This document shows positions 35,821 to 44,309 of a stretch of DNA of 64,000 bases, piece after piece; the first letter of the stretch is position 1; each line of letters starts with the position of its first letter. The notes under the pieces are model-generated. The model was not told the DNA's origin. It searched no databases and was given only the letters and a program-made list of their open reading frames with translations. Origin of the DNA: CAVQEK01 sp964596645 (GTDB taxonomy: Bacteria; Bacteroidota; Bacteroidia; Cytophagales; Cyclobacteriaceae); assembly GCA_964596645.1 (NCBI GenBank), contig CAZQVB010000025.1, positions 8,001-72,000 on the forward strand. Reading direction: 5' to 3'. Position numbers and translations under genes: made by a program.

Positions 35821-36810
35821 TTAATCCTCGTCCAGTTTATATTTCGACAGGTCCATTCCGAAGGTCAGGTTCTTTTCGGCCACAAGCTGTTCCAACTCCG
35901 CCAACGATTTCTTACCGAAGTTTCTGAATTTCATCATGTCCGATATTTCCAACCTTACCAGGTCACCCAGCGACTTCACGTCGGCGGCTTTCAGGCAATT
36001 GTATGCGCGCACCGACAGGTCTAAATCACTCAGGTTTGTTTTGAGCAGTTTACGCATGTGCAGCATTTCTTCATCTACCGCGTCGGGCTCCTGCTGATCT
36101 GCCGATTCCAGTATCATGGTTTGATCCGAGAACAACATGAAGTGTTGGATCAGGATATTTGCCGCACCCTTCAATGCACTTTCAGGATGCACAGAGCCGT
36201 CGGTCTCTATATCCAGCGTCAATTGTTCGAAGTCCGTCTTTTGCTCTACCCGGGTATTTTCTACCTTATACTTCACATTTTTGATGGGTGTGTATATGGC
36301 ATCGATCGGTATATAGCCAAAGACTTGCTCTGCTGGCTTGTTCTCCTCGGCCGGCACATAGCCTCTGCCCTTCTCTACGGTAAGCTCAAACTCAAATTCA
36401 GACTTCTCATCGCAATTGCATATCACCAAGTCCGGATTGAGTACTTCAAACGCGTTGGTATGCTTTGAGATATCGCCTGCTTTGAACTTCTTCTGATTTT
36501 TTACCGGAATGGTAATCTTGGCTTCAGTGGCATCTCCCAGCTTTCTAAAACGAACCTGCTTCAGGTTCAGCACTATTTCAGATACATCTTCCACTACACC
36601 TTCTATACTAGAGAATTCGTGAAGTACACCGGGTATTTTAATGCCCACGATGGCGTAACCCTCGAGCGAACTCAGCAGAATTCTGCGCAGCGCATTGCCT
36701 ATGGTAACGCCATAGCCGGGCTCCAATGGTTTGAAAATGAAAAGCCCATGGTAATCATCGGCTTTTTCCATTGTTACCTTATCGGGCATTTGGAATGCTA
36801 ATATTGACAT
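35821..36810 (-). CDS. rpoA: RNA polymerase alpha subunit
   Basis: Assembly platform for beta/beta' and contact site for promoters and activators. 329 aa. The N-terminal domain starts the dimer interface at YGVTIGNALRRILLSSLEG; the C-terminal domain (about 255-329) has the two helix-hairpin-helix parts, LSVRAYNCLKAADVKSLGDL and FRNFGKKSLAELEQLV. Between rpsD and rplQ, the normal alpha-operon place. Confidence 0.97.
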   Translation of the reverse strand: MSILAFQMPDKVTMEKADDYHGLFIFKPLEPGYGVTIGNALRRILLSSLEGYAIVGIKIPGVLHEFSSIEGVVEDVSEIVLNLKQVRFRKLGDATEAKITIPVKNQKKFKAGDISKHTNAFEVLNPDLVICNCDEKSEFEFELTVEKGRGYVPAEENKPAEQVFGYIPIDAIYTPIKNVKYKVENTRVEQKTDFEQLTLDIETDGSVHPESALKGAANILIQHFMLFSDQTMILESADQQEPDAVDEEMLHMRKLLKTNLSDLDLSVRAYNCLKAADVKSLGDLVRLEISDMMKFRNFGKKSLAELEQLVAEKNLTFGMDLSKYKLDED

Positions 36811-36843
36811 AGCAAATAAGTTCTTATTTGTGAAACTAACTGA

Positions 36844-37449
36844 TTACTTGGAGTACAACTCTACAATGAGCTGCTCTTGTATATTCTCCGGTATATCTTC
36901 CCGTGCGGGAACTGTGATCATTTTTCCTGTCATTTCTTTGTCATCCCACTCCAGCCAGGAGTATTTCTGAGATCGCCTGGAGGTAAGGCTGTTCACAACA
37001 GCTTCCAACGACTTGGAGCGCTCTCTCACACCGACCATCTCACCTGCTTTCACGTGAAAAGAGGGTATGTTCACTACTTCACCGTTTACCACGATGTGCT
37101 TGTGCGTCACCAATTGACGGGCTGCTCTACGGGTAGGCGCTATACCAAGTCGGTATACCACATTGTCCAAACGTGACTCCAGCATCTGCATAAGCAGCTC
37201 GCCGGTAATACCGGTTTTACTATGGGCTTTGTCGAACAAATTGCGAAACTGACGCTCCAAAAGGCCATAGGTATATTTCGCTTTCATTTTCTCCCCGAGC
37301 TGTACGGCATATTCCGACTGCTTGCGCCTCCGGCTTCTACCGTGCTGGCCTGGACCGTAGGGCTTTTTCTGTAATGCCTTACTCGGGCCAAATATTGGAT
37401 CGTTGAATCGTCGTGCTACCTTTGACGTAGGTCCTGTGTACCTTGCCAT
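36844..37449 (-). CDS. rpsD: Ribosomal protein S4
   Basis: 16S rRNA-binding assembly starter of the small subunit, 201 aa. MARYTGPTSKVARRF, KPYGPGQHG and the S4 RNA-binding domain MLESRLDNVVYRLGIAPTRR are intact. No zinc-binding Cys cluster is present at the N-terminus. It lies between rpsK and rpoA. Confidence 0.97.
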   Translation of the reverse strand: MARYTGPTSKVARRFNDPIFGPSKALQKKPYGPGQHGRSRRRKQSEYAVQLGEKMKAKYTYGLLERQFRNLFDKAHSKTGITGELLMQMLESRLDNVVYRLGIAPTRRAARQLVTHKHIVVNGEVVNIPSFHVKAGEMVGVRERSKSLEAVVNSLTSRRSQKYSWLEWDDKEMTGKMITVPAREDIPENIQEQLIVELYSK

Positions 37450-37472
37450 TGCAAATTATTAATTAAGATTTC

Positions 37473-37865
37473 TTAAACTCTTCTTCTTTTAGGAGGGCGG
37501 CAACCATTGTGTGGAAGCGGCGTCACATCAATGATGGATGTCACTTCAATGCCGCTGTTTTGAATCGTACGGATGGCCGATTCTCTTCCAGAGCCAGGCC
37601 CCTTCACAAACACTTCCACTTTGCGCAGACCTAAGTCGTATGCTGCTTTCGCACAATTCTCAGCAGCCGTTTGAGCAGCATAGGGGGTGTTTTTCTTGGA
37701 TCCCTTAAAGCCCATTTTACCTGCCGATGCCCAGGATATCACCTGACCCACTGAGTTGGTGATGGAGATGATGATGTTGTTGAATGAGGCTTTAATATGT
37801 GCCTGGCCTACAGGCTCCACATTCACAACACGCTTTTTAGCTTTATCTTTTCGCTTCTGTGCCAT
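37473..37865 (-). CDS. rpsK: Ribosomal protein S11
   Basis: Small-subunit platform protein, 130 aa. AHIKASFNNIIISITN, AAENCAKAAYDLGLRKVEVF and the C-terminal VTPLPHNGCRPPKRRRV are family motifs. It starts 13 bp after rpsM. Confidence 0.97.
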   Translation of the reverse strand: MAQKRKDKAKKRVVNVEPVGQAHIKASFNNIIISITNSVGQVISWASAGKMGFKGSKKNTPYAAQTAAENCAKAAYDLGLRKVEVFVKGPGSGRESAIRTIQNSGIEVTSIIDVTPLPHNGCRPPKRRRV

Positions 37866-37878
37866 AGTTCAATTGCAA

Positions 37879-38256
37879 TTACTTGGTTGCCTTTTTCTTG
37901 TTTGCGACCGTCTTTCTTCTTCCCTTACGTGTTCTGGAGTTATTCTTAGTTCTTTGACCGCGAACAGGCAAACCTTTTCTGTGTCTCAACCCACGGTAAC
38001 ATCCGATATCCAGCAGGCGCTTGATGCTCAACTGCACCTCAGATTTTAATACGCCTTCTACCTTATACCCTTCAGCAATTACATTACGTATCAGGTTAGA
38101 CTCATCATCTGTCCAATCTTTGACCTTCTTATTTCTGTCTACACCCGCTTTGTCGAGTATTTTTTGTGCTGTGCTTTTACCCAGCCCAAAAATATACGTC
38201 AATGCAATTTCGCCTCTCTTGTTATCGGGAATATCGACTCCTGAAATCCTTGCCAT
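37879..38256 (-). CDS. rpsM: Ribosomal protein S13
   Basis: Head protein contacting the P-site tRNA and L5, 125 aa. MARISGVDIPDNKRGEIALT, and the basic end RGLRHRKGLPVRGQRTKNN. Its ATG overlaps the stop of rpmJ by one base (TAATG), showing tight coupling. Confidence 0.97.
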   Translation of the reverse strand: MARISGVDIPDNKRGEIALTYIFGLGKSTAQKILDKAGVDRNKKVKDWTDDESNLIRNVIAEGYKVEGVLKSEVQLSIKRLLDIGCYRGLRHRKGLPVRGQRTKNNSRTRKGRRKTVANKKKATK

Positions 38257-38372
38257 TATCCTTGTCTTTGTTTAAACCGTGGATTCTTCTTGTTGATTAC
38301 GTAAAGCTTCCCTTTACGCCGCACGACTTTGCAGTCTGCACTCCTTTTTTTTACTGATGCTCTTACCTTCAT
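38256..38372 (-). CDS. rpmJ: Ribosomal protein L36, zinc-free type
   Basis: 38 aa: starts MKVRASVKKRSADCKVVRRK and ends INKKNPRFKQRQG. It lies between infA (9 bp) and rpsM (1-bp overlap). Of the zinc ligands of classical L36 (Cys11, Cys14, Cys27, His33) only Cys14 remains; positions 11, 27 and 33 are Ser, a non-Cys residue and Phe, so this is the zinc-independent form. It is short enough to be missed by gene finders. Confidence 0.95.
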   Translation of the reverse strand: MKVRASVKKRSADCKVVRRKGKLYVINKKNPRFKQRQG

Positions 38373-38381
38373 AGCATTCTA

Positions 38382-38600
38382 CTATTTATACCTATATACT
38401 ATTCTTCCTTTGGATAAATCATAAGGCGACATTTCGAGCTTCACCTTGTCTCCTGGCAGAATCTTTATATAATTCATCCGCATTTTGCCAGAAATATGTG
38501 CTATTACCTGATGGCCATTTTCAAGTTCTACACGAAACATAGCATTCGACAATGCCTCAACTATGGTTCCGTCTTGTTCAATAGAAGTTTGTTTAGCCAT
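38382..38600 (-). CDS. infA: Translation initiation factor IF-1
   Basis: 72-aa OB-fold protein that binds the 30S A site during initiation. MAKQTSIEQDGTIVEALSNA, FRVELENGHQVIAHISGKMR and VKLEMSPYDLSKGRIVYRYK cover the whole family profile. It lies between secY and rpmJ. Confidence 0.97.
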   Translation of the reverse strand: MAKQTSIEQDGTIVEALSNAMFRVELENGHQVIAHISGKMRMNYIKILPGDKVKLEMSPYDLSKGRIVYRYK

Positions 38601-38625
38601 TCTTTATTTTTTCGATTTTCGGTGC

Positions 38626-39939
38626 CTATGCTACGGCTACCTGTGACCGTCCTTTAATTTTTCCTGATTTCATCATTCCTTCATAGTGCCTCATAAGCAG
38701 GTAACTCTCTATCTGCTGAAGTGTATCGAGAATCACACCTACCATGATGAGCAGTGAGGTACCTCCGTAGAACTGGGCAAAGCCCTGTGTTACGCCGGCG
38801 ATCACAGCAAAGGCGGGTAAGATGGCCACTATCGCAAGGAAAATCGATCCTGGCAATGTGATCTTAGTGAGTATATTGTCTATGAACTCTGATGTCTGCT
38901 TGCCCGGCTTTATGCCCGGTATAAAACCCCCATTCCTTTTCATGTCATCCGCAATCTGGTTGGGATTGACCGTAATGGCCGTGTAGAAAAACGTGAATAC
39001 GATAATGAGCACGCCAAGCAATATATTGTACGCCGGTGATGTGAAATCGGCGAATTGATAGCCAATGTTGGCAATTACATCGCTCCTGTCCTGAAAATAA
39101 TTGGCCAACAAACCTGGCAGAAACATGAGTGCCTGTGCAAAAATGATCGGCATAACTCCTGCAGAGTTGACTTTAAGAGGAATATACTGACGCTGACCAC
39201 CATACACTTTGTTGCCCACTATTTGCTTGGCATACTGCACCGGAATTCGTCGTACAGCCTGTGTAAGTGCAACCACACCCATGATGACGAAGAACAAAGC
39301 GACGATTTCAAGAATGAACAGCAGTGCTCCGCTCATACCCTTAGCTGCCATCTCTGCCACCAGCTGAGCCGGGAATCGAGAGATAATACCAATCATGATC
39401 AGCATGGATATACCGTTGCCGATGCCTTTATCTGTTATGCGCTCACCCAACCACATGCAAAAGATGGTGCCGGCAGTGAGTATGATCATTGCCAGGAAGG
39501 TGAAAATGGTGCTGTCAATCAATATTGCCTCAGCGGGAATGGTACCTTTCACATACACTGCCGACTGAGAAAGGCATATAATGATGGTGAGCACTCTGGT
39601 GATCTGATTAAGCTTTTTTCTACCGGACTCACCTTCTTTCTGCATCTTCTGAAAGTATGGCATAGCCACGGTAAGGAGCTGCACCACAATAGAGGCCGAA
39701 ATATATGGCATGATGCCAAGGCCGAAGATAGACGCATTGCTGAAGGCGCCACCCAGAAATGTATCGAGCAGGCCGAAAAAGCCAGATGACTGACCAGACA
39801 GCTGAGCAGGATCAACGCCTGGAAGAACGATAAATGAACCCAAACGGAAGATCACCAAAAAGCCAAGGGTTGTAAGAATCCGCTCCCTCAGCTCCTGAAT
39901 TGACCAAATGTTCTTTATCGTGGTGATGAACTTCTTCAT
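38626..39939 (-). CDS. secY: Preprotein translocase subunit SecY
   Basis: Channel of the Sec translocon in the inner membrane, 437 aa with ten predicted membrane helices. RILTTLGFLVIFRLGSFIVL opens helix 1, GIMPYISASIVVQLLTVAMP is the conserved helix-2 block, and the cytoplasmic loop has ERITDKGIGNGISMLIM. Its start overlaps the rplO stop by 4 bp (ATGA). Its partner secE is at the far end of the same block. Confidence 0.97.
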   Translation of the reverse strand: MKKFITTIKNIWSIQELRERILTTLGFLVIFRLGSFIVLPGVDPAQLSGQSSGFFGLLDTFLGGAFSNASIFGLGIMPYISASIVVQLLTVAMPYFQKMQKEGESGRKKLNQITRVLTIIICLSQSAVYVKGTIPAEAILIDSTIFTFLAMIILTAGTIFCMWLGERITDKGIGNGISMLIMIGIISRFPAQLVAEMAAKGMSGALLFILEIVALFFVIMGVVALTQAVRRIPVQYAKQIVGNKVYGGQRQYIPLKVNSAGVMPIIFAQALMFLPGLLANYFQDRSDVIANIGYQFADFTSPAYNILLGVLIIVFTFFYTAITVNPNQIADDMKRNGGFIPGIKPGKQTSEFIDNILTKITLPGSIFLAIVAILPAFAVIAGVTQGFAQFYGGTSLLIMVGVILDTLQQIESYLLMRHYEGMMKSGKIKGRSQVAVA

Positions 39940-40391
39940 TTCACTTGTGTTACTGTTCCACCACCCTTTTCGATGGCTTCTTTGGCCGTTGCCGAAAATG
40001 CATGCGCCTCAATACTCAGCTTGGCGCTATACTCTTCACTACCACGACCTAAAATCTTTACACGTTCCTTTTTGCCGACTATGCCATGCTCAGTAAGGAA
40101 TGCCTGATTGATGGAGTCTGTGCTGTATTTCTTTGCCAGTTCGTCGAGTGTGTCAAGGTTTACGCCTTTATACTCTACACGAAATTTATTTTTAAAGCCA
40201 AACTTGGGCACGCGACGTTGAAGGGGCATCTGACCACCCTCAAAACCTGCCTTACTTTTATAACCGGATCGCGATTTTGCGCCTTTGTGTCCGCGTGTAG
40301 AGGTGCCACCACGGCCGGAGCCTTCACCACGGCCGATGCGCTTTGATTTCTTAGTTGAACCCGTTGCCGGTTTTAAATTATTTAATCTCAT
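39936..40391 (-). CDS. rplO: Ribosomal protein L15
   Basis: 151 aa. MRLNNLKPATGSTKKSKRIG, the Gly/Arg-rich GEGSGRGGTSTRGHKG, FEGGQMPLQRRVPKFGF and the C-terminal EAIEKGGGTVTQV define L15. I chose the ATG at 40391 over 40403 because MRLNNLKP is the standard start and the longer form would overlap rpmD. Confidence 0.96.
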   Translation of the reverse strand: MRLNNLKPATGSTKKSKRIGRGEGSGRGGTSTRGHKGAKSRSGYKSKAGFEGGQMPLQRRVPKFGFKNKFRVEYKGVNLDTLDELAKKYSTDSINQAFLTEHGIVGKKERVKILGRGSEEYSAKLSIEAHAFSATAKEAIEKGGGTVTQVK

Positions 40392-40395
40392 GACA

Positions 40396-40572
40396 CTATT
40401 CACTTACGGATATCAAATGACTAACCTTCCTTACCATACCCATGATCTGCGGGGTAGCCTCTACATCTACTGTCTTATTGATTCTGCCTAAACCCAAAGC
40501 TTTAATAGTACGCACCTGATCCTGAGGCCGTTTGATGGTACTTCGCACCTGCGTTATTTTTATCTTGCTCAT
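40396..40572 (-). CDS. rpmD: Ribosomal protein L30
   Basis: 58 aa: MSKIKITQVRSTIKRPQDQV, LGLGRINKTVDVEATPQIMG, MVRKVSHLISV. The open frame continues upstream into rpsE; MSKIKITQ at 40572 is the family start and lies 4 bp after the rpsE stop. Confidence 0.96.
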   Translation of the reverse strand: MSKIKITQVRSTIKRPQDQVRTIKALGLGRINKTVDVEATPQIMGMVRKVSHLISVSE

Positions 40573-40576
40573 TGTA

Positions 40577-41095
40577 CTAGCCGTTAAAAACTTTTGAAAG
40601 AGAGACACCGCGTGTTTGTGCGATGGTAAAGGCATCGCGCAGGTTAGATAAAGCCGAGAATGTGGCTTTCACTACGTTGTGTGGGTTTGACGATCCCTTC
40701 GATTTCGCCAATACGTCTTTCACACCAGCGCTTTCCAGTACAGCCCGCATAGCTCCACCTGCGATAACTCCGGTACCAGCAGATGCCGGCTTCAGCAATA
40801 CGAAGCCTCCACCAAACTTGCCCAGTATATCGTGCGGTATTGATCCTCTTTTAAGAGGTACTTTAATCAGGTTCTTCTTGGCATCATCGATGCCCTTGGT
40901 AATGGCATCAGTCACTTCATTGGCTTTGCCCAAGCCATAGCCAACCACACCGTTGCCGTTGCCTACTACTACAATAGCAGAGAAGCTAAACCTGCGACCA
41001 CCCTTCACTACCTTAGCTACTCTTTTAATAGCTACTACACGTTCTTTAAGTTCAATTTCGCTGGCCTTGATGGAGCGTATGTTTTTCTGAGACAT
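40577..41095 (-). CDS. rpsE: Ribosomal protein S5
   Basis: 172 aa decoding-fidelity protein. The N-terminal double-stranded-RNA-binding domain is ELKERVVAIKRVAKVVKGGR with GNGNGVVGYGLGKANEV; the C-terminal domain has GFVLLKPASAGTGVIAGGAM and GSSNPHNVVKATF. Confidence 0.97.
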   Translation of the reverse strand: MSQKNIRSIKASEIELKERVVAIKRVAKVVKGGRRFSFSAIVVVGNGNGVVGYGLGKANEVTDAITKGIDDAKKNLIKVPLKRGSIPHDILGKFGGGFVLLKPASAGTGVIAGGAMRAVLESAGVKDVLAKSKGSSNPHNVVKATFSALSNLRDAFTIAQTRGVSLSKVFNG

Positions 41096-41104
41096 ATTCG
41101 TTGC

Positions 41105-41455
41105 TTAAAATTTCAGACCACCTTCTCTTGCACCATCGGCTAAAGCTTTCACTTTGCCGTGATACAAATAGCCGTTTCTATCAAAAATGATTTTCTCAAT
41201 GCCATTTGCCACAGCTTTTTCAGCAAGCTTTTTACCTACTTCCTTAGACTGATCTATGTTAATGTTTTTCGACTTCTTCAATTCGAAAGAGGTGGCAGAG
41301 GCTAATGTCTGACCGTTTACATCATCGATGATCTGCGCGTATATTGCTGAATTGCTTTTAAAAACCGATAAGCGCGGCAGTTCAGAAGAACCGCTGATCT
41401 TGTTCCTCACCTCTCTTTTAATCCTGAGTCTTCTTAAATCTTTTTTCGTAGCCAT
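41105..41455 (-). CDS. rplR: Ribosomal protein L18
   Basis: 116 aa 5S-rRNA-binding protein. RLRIKREVRNKISGSSELPR, LSVFKSNSAIYAQIIDDVNG and the C-terminal KVKALADGAREGGLKF are typical. Confidence 0.97.
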   Translation of the reverse strand: MATKKDLRRLRIKREVRNKISGSSELPRLSVFKSNSAIYAQIIDDVNGQTLASATSFELKKSKNINIDQSKEVGKKLAEKAVANGIEKIIFDRNGYLYHGKVKALADGAREGGLKF

Positions 41456-41467
41456 CTTTAATACTGA

Positions 41468-42022
41468 TTATTTAGCGGCCGTTTTACCAGCTTTTCTTCT
41501 TACGCGCTCTCCAACAAATCGTACACCTTTGCCTTTGTAAGGCTCCACTGGCCTGAGTGACTTTATTTTGGCAGCCACATGACCTATAAGTTGCTTATTG
41601 ATGCCCTCTAGTGTAATGGTCGGATTCTTACCTTTCAATGTTTCTGTTTGCACACTCAATTCGTCGGGCACCAGGAAGAAAATGTTGTGTGAGTGGCCAA
41701 GATTCAACTCCAACAAATTGCTGGCATTGGAAGCTTTATAACCCACACCCACCAACTCGAGCTGCTTTTTATAACCGGCTGTCACACCCTCTACCATGTT
41801 GGCAATGAGGGCACGATACAAGCCATGCATGGCTTTGTGGCGCTTTTGCTCTGTAGGGCGTGCCACTGTCAGCGTGCTGTCCTCTATATTGATAATCATA
41901 TCAGGATCTACCTGCTGGGTGAGTTCACCCTTGGGTCCTTTCACGGTCACCACATTTCCGTTATTCACGTTCACGGTGACGTCTGATCCTATTTGTATTG
42001 GTTTTAATCCTACCCTAGACAT
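41468..42022 (-). CDS. rplF: Ribosomal protein L6
   Basis: 184 aa, two tandem alpha/beta domains. MSRVGLKPIQIGSDV, VTVKGPKGELTQ, KQLELVGVGYKA, LGHSHNIFFLVPDEL and the end YKGKGVRFVGERVRRKAGKT. It follows rpsH by 16 bp. Confidence 0.97.
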   Translation of the reverse strand: MSRVGLKPIQIGSDVTVNVNNGNVVTVKGPKGELTQQVDPDMIINIEDSTLTVARPTEQKRHKAMHGLYRALIANMVEGVTAGYKKQLELVGVGYKASNASNLLELNLGHSHNIFFLVPDELSVQTETLKGKNPTITLEGINKQLIGHVAAKIKSLRPVEPYKGKGVRFVGERVRRKAGKTAAK

Positions 42023-42038
42023 AACTTTTCAATCGGTA

Positions 42039-42431
42039 TTAATACACGTGACACAATACTTCTCCACCGATGTGCTCATTGCGTGCTTGCTTTTCTGTCA
42101 TCACACCTTTTGAGGTGGAAAGTATCGCGACACCCAATCCATTAAGCACACGTGGCAGCGTTTCCGATCCCACGTACTTACGCAAACCCGGCTTGCTAAT
42201 GCGCTGCAATTGTGTGATGGCAGGCTGCTTGGTCTCCGGGTTGTACTTTAAAGCAATCTTTATTTCTCCTTGCGGACCCTTCTCCTCGAATTTATAATTC
42301 TGGATGTATCCCTGATCGTGAAGCACCTTCGTGATCTCCTTTTTTATCTTGGAGGCAGGTACTACCACAATCCTCTTTTTTGCCTTGATTGCGTTTCTAA
42401 CCGTGGTTAGATAATCTGCTATCGGATCCAT
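42039..42431 (-). CDS. rpsH: Ribosomal protein S8
   Basis: 130 aa, central-domain 16S rRNA binder. DPIADYLTTVRNAIKAKKR, RISKPGLRKYVGSETLPRVL, GLGVAILSTSKGVMTEKQAR and GGEVLCHVY. The spacer to the upstream rpsN is 75 bp, long for this block, and holds an internal promoter. Confidence 0.97.
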   Translation of the reverse strand: MDPIADYLTTVRNAIKAKKRIVVVPASKIKKEITKVLHDQGYIQNYKFEEKGPQGEIKIALKYNPETKQPAITQLQRISKPGLRKYVGSETLPRVLNGLGVAILSTSKGVMTEKQARNEHIGGEVLCHVY

Positions 42432-42470
42432 TGATTCTTAGTTTTTGCTGTCTTTTTTGCAAATGGCCTG

Positions 42471-42501
42471 CAAAGATAGAACAATAAATTTTATATTGAA
42501 A
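42471..42501 (-). promoter_or_regulatory. Internal promoter in front of rpsH
   Basis: On the minus strand, TTTC (42501-42498), a 19-bp spacer, then TATCTTTGCAGGCC (from 42478). The -7 fits TAnnTTTG exactly and the sequence around it repeats that of the rplC and rpsL promoters; the -33 has one mismatch. The leader to rpsH would be about 30-35 nt. Confidence 0.65.
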
Positions 42502-42506
42502 GCCAC

Positions 42507-42776
42507 TTACCAACTGGCTTTTTTAATTCCTGGTATTTTTCCTTCGTTGGCCATTTCCCGAAAAGTAACACGGCTGATACCGAACTTACGCATATAGCCC
42601 TTAGGCCTTCCGGTGAGCTTGCAACGATTGTGTAGCCGTACTGGCGAAGAATTTTTTGGAAGTTTATCCAATGCATCCCAGTCGCCTTGGGCTTTCAATT
42701 CTGCACGTTTTGCAGCATATTTTGCCACCATTCGCTCGCGCTTTCTTTCTCTTGCTATTATTGATGCTTTTGCCAT
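42507..42776 (-). CDS. rpsN: Ribosomal protein S14, long zinc-free type
   Basis: 89 aa. MAKASIIARERKRERMVAKY, LPKNSSPVRLHNRCKLTGRP and KFGISRVTFREMANEGKIPG. The CxxC pairs of the 61-aa zinc form are absent, so it is the zinc-independent kind. Confidence 0.97.
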   Translation of the reverse strand: MAKASIIARERKRERMVAKYAAKRAELKAQGDWDALDKLPKNSSPVRLHNRCKLTGRPKGYMRKFGISRVTFREMANEGKIPGIKKASW

Positions 42777-42789
42777 AGTTGAGCCTTAT

Positions 42790-43338
42790 TTATCGGTTGG
42801 CGAAGGGTAGACCAAATGCCTTCAACAGTTCATAACTCTCCTCGTCAGATTTTGCGTCGGTGACGAAGGTGATGTTCATGCCTGAGATTTTATTCACTTT
42901 ATCGATGCTGATTTCAGGGAAGATAATCTGCTCCTTCACGCCCAGGGTGTAGTTGCCCCGGCCGTCGAAACCTTTCTCACTGATACCCCTAAAATCGCGG
43001 ACGCGTGGAAGTGCCACATTCATCAGTCGATCGATAAACTCGTACATACGATCGCCGCGCAGTGTTACCTTTGCGCCAATCTGCATTCCATCTCTCAACT
43101 TAAAGTTTGATATGGACTTTTTAGCGACCGTTGCCACTGCCTTCTGACCGGTGATGGTGGTGAGTTCTTCTACTCCCACATCCACAAGTTTCTTATCGGT
43201 AACACCAGCACCAATCCCTTTATTAATGGAAATCTTCAATACTTTCGGAACCTGCATTACAGATTTATACTGAAATTTTTCTTTCAGGGCCGGTACTATT
43301 TCCTGTAGGTATTTTTCTTTTAATCTCGCCTTAGCCAT
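42790..43338 (-). CDS. rplE: Ribosomal protein L5
   Basis: 182 aa 5S rRNA-binding protein at the subunit bridge. KSVMQVPKVLKISINKGIG, KLRDGMQIGAKVTLRGDRM, VRDFRGISEKGFDGRGNYTL and EISIDKVNKISGMNITFVT. The start overlaps the rplX stop by 8 bp. Confidence 0.97.
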   Translation of the reverse strand: MAKARLKEKYLQEIVPALKEKFQYKSVMQVPKVLKISINKGIGAGVTDKKLVDVGVEELTTITGQKAVATVAKKSISNFKLRDGMQIGAKVTLRGDRMYEFIDRLMNVALPRVRDFRGISEKGFDGRGNYTLGVKEQIIFPEISIDKVNKISGMNITFVTDAKSDEESYELLKAFGLPFANR

Positions 43339-43678
43339 TTTTGATATACTCTCCGGTTTTCTTTGAAAATCTTTGCAGCTTGCCAGCGCTGTTTGCCTTA
43401 CGTCCTACGCGGGTTGGTTCTCCCGAAGATGGATCAACGAGCATCAAATTGCTGATGTGAATTCCAGCTTCTGTTCTGGTGATTCCACCATTGGGGTTAG
43501 TGGCAGAGGGTTTCACATGTTTGGTGATCATGTTTACGCCTTCTACTATTGCCCTGTTCTTTTCAGGAATCACTTCCAGCACTTTTCCTTTCTTACCTCG
43601 GCTGGCACCGGCTATTACCATGGCAGTGTCGCCACGACGAATATGAAATTTCTTGTTCATTTTGCTTGGGGTTGCCAT
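43331..43678 (-). CDS. rplX: Ribosomal protein L24
   Basis: 115 aa with an N-terminal KOW motif (RGDTAMVIAGASRGKKGKVL), then VEGVNMITKHVKP, GGITRTEAGIHISNLMLVD and a C-terminal KRFSKKTGEYIKNG. MATPSKMNKKF at 43678 is preferred over 43708, which would overlap rplN. Confidence 0.95.
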   Translation of the reverse strand: MATPSKMNKKFHIRRGDTAMVIAGASRGKKGKVLEVIPEKNRAIVEGVNMITKHVKPSATNPNGGITRTEAGIHISNLMLVDPSSGEPTRVGRKANSAGKLQRFSKKTGEYIKNG

Positions 43679-43679
43679 T

Positions 43680-44048
43680 TTACAATACCTCAGGAGCCAG
43701 TGATACAATCTTCATGAACTGCTTCTCGCGCAGCTCGCGTGCTACAGGCCCAAAGATGCGGGTTCCTCTTGGCTCATCGTTGCCTCCCAACAATACTACT
43801 GCATTGTCGTCGAAGCGAATATAAGAGCCATCTTTCCTGCGTATCTCTTTTTTCGTGCGCACGATTACAGCCTTGGACACAGTGCCCTTTTTGAGTGTAC
43901 TCGATGATATGGCCGTCTTTACAGTGACCACGATCTTATCGCCTATTCGAGCATATCGCTTGCCCGTACCGCCCAATACCCTGATACATAAAACCTCCTT
44001 AGCGCCGCTATTGTCGGCTACATTGAGGCGTGACTCCTGCTGAATCAT
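43680..44048 (-). CDS. rplN: Ribosomal protein L14
   Basis: 122 aa. MIQQESRLNVADNSGAKEVL, AVIVRTKKEIRRKDGSYIRF, DDNAVVLLGGNDEPRGTRIF, GPVARELREKQFMKIVSLAPEVL shows the complete family end. It follows rpsQ by one base. Confidence 0.97.
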   Translation of the reverse strand: MIQQESRLNVADNSGAKEVLCIRVLGGTGKRYARIGDKIVVTVKTAISSSTLKKGTVSKAVIVRTKKEIRRKDGSYIRFDDNAVVLLGGNDEPRGTRIFGPVARELREKQFMKIVSLAPEVL

Positions 44049-44049
44049 G

Positions 44050-44307
44050 TTATTTCGCTTTTTCTAAGATTTCAACTAATCTCCAACGCTTGTTTTTGCT
44101 CAGTGGCCTGGTTTCCATAATCCGCACCTTATCGCCAATGCCGCACTGTCCGTTTTCGTCATGAGCCATAAACTTATTGGTACGGCCTATGAACTTACCA
44201 TATATCGGGTGCTTGAAGCGACGGTATACTGAGACGACGATGGACTTTTCCATCTTGTTGCTCACCACTACTCCGATCCTTTCTTTACGTAGATTTCTGG
44301 CTTCCAT
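44050..44307 (-). CDS. rpsQ: Ribosomal protein S17
   Basis: 85-aa OB-fold 16S rRNA-binding protein. RNLRKERIGVVVSNKMEKSI, KHPIYGKFIGRTNKFMAHDE and IGDKVRIMETRPLSKNKRW. Spacers to rpmC and rplN are two and one bases. Confidence 0.97.
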   Translation of the reverse strand: MEARNLRKERIGVVVSNKMEKSIVVSVYRRFKHPIYGKFIGRTNKFMAHDENGQCGIGDKVRIMETRPLSKNKRWRLVEILEKAK

Positions 44308-44309
44308 AA

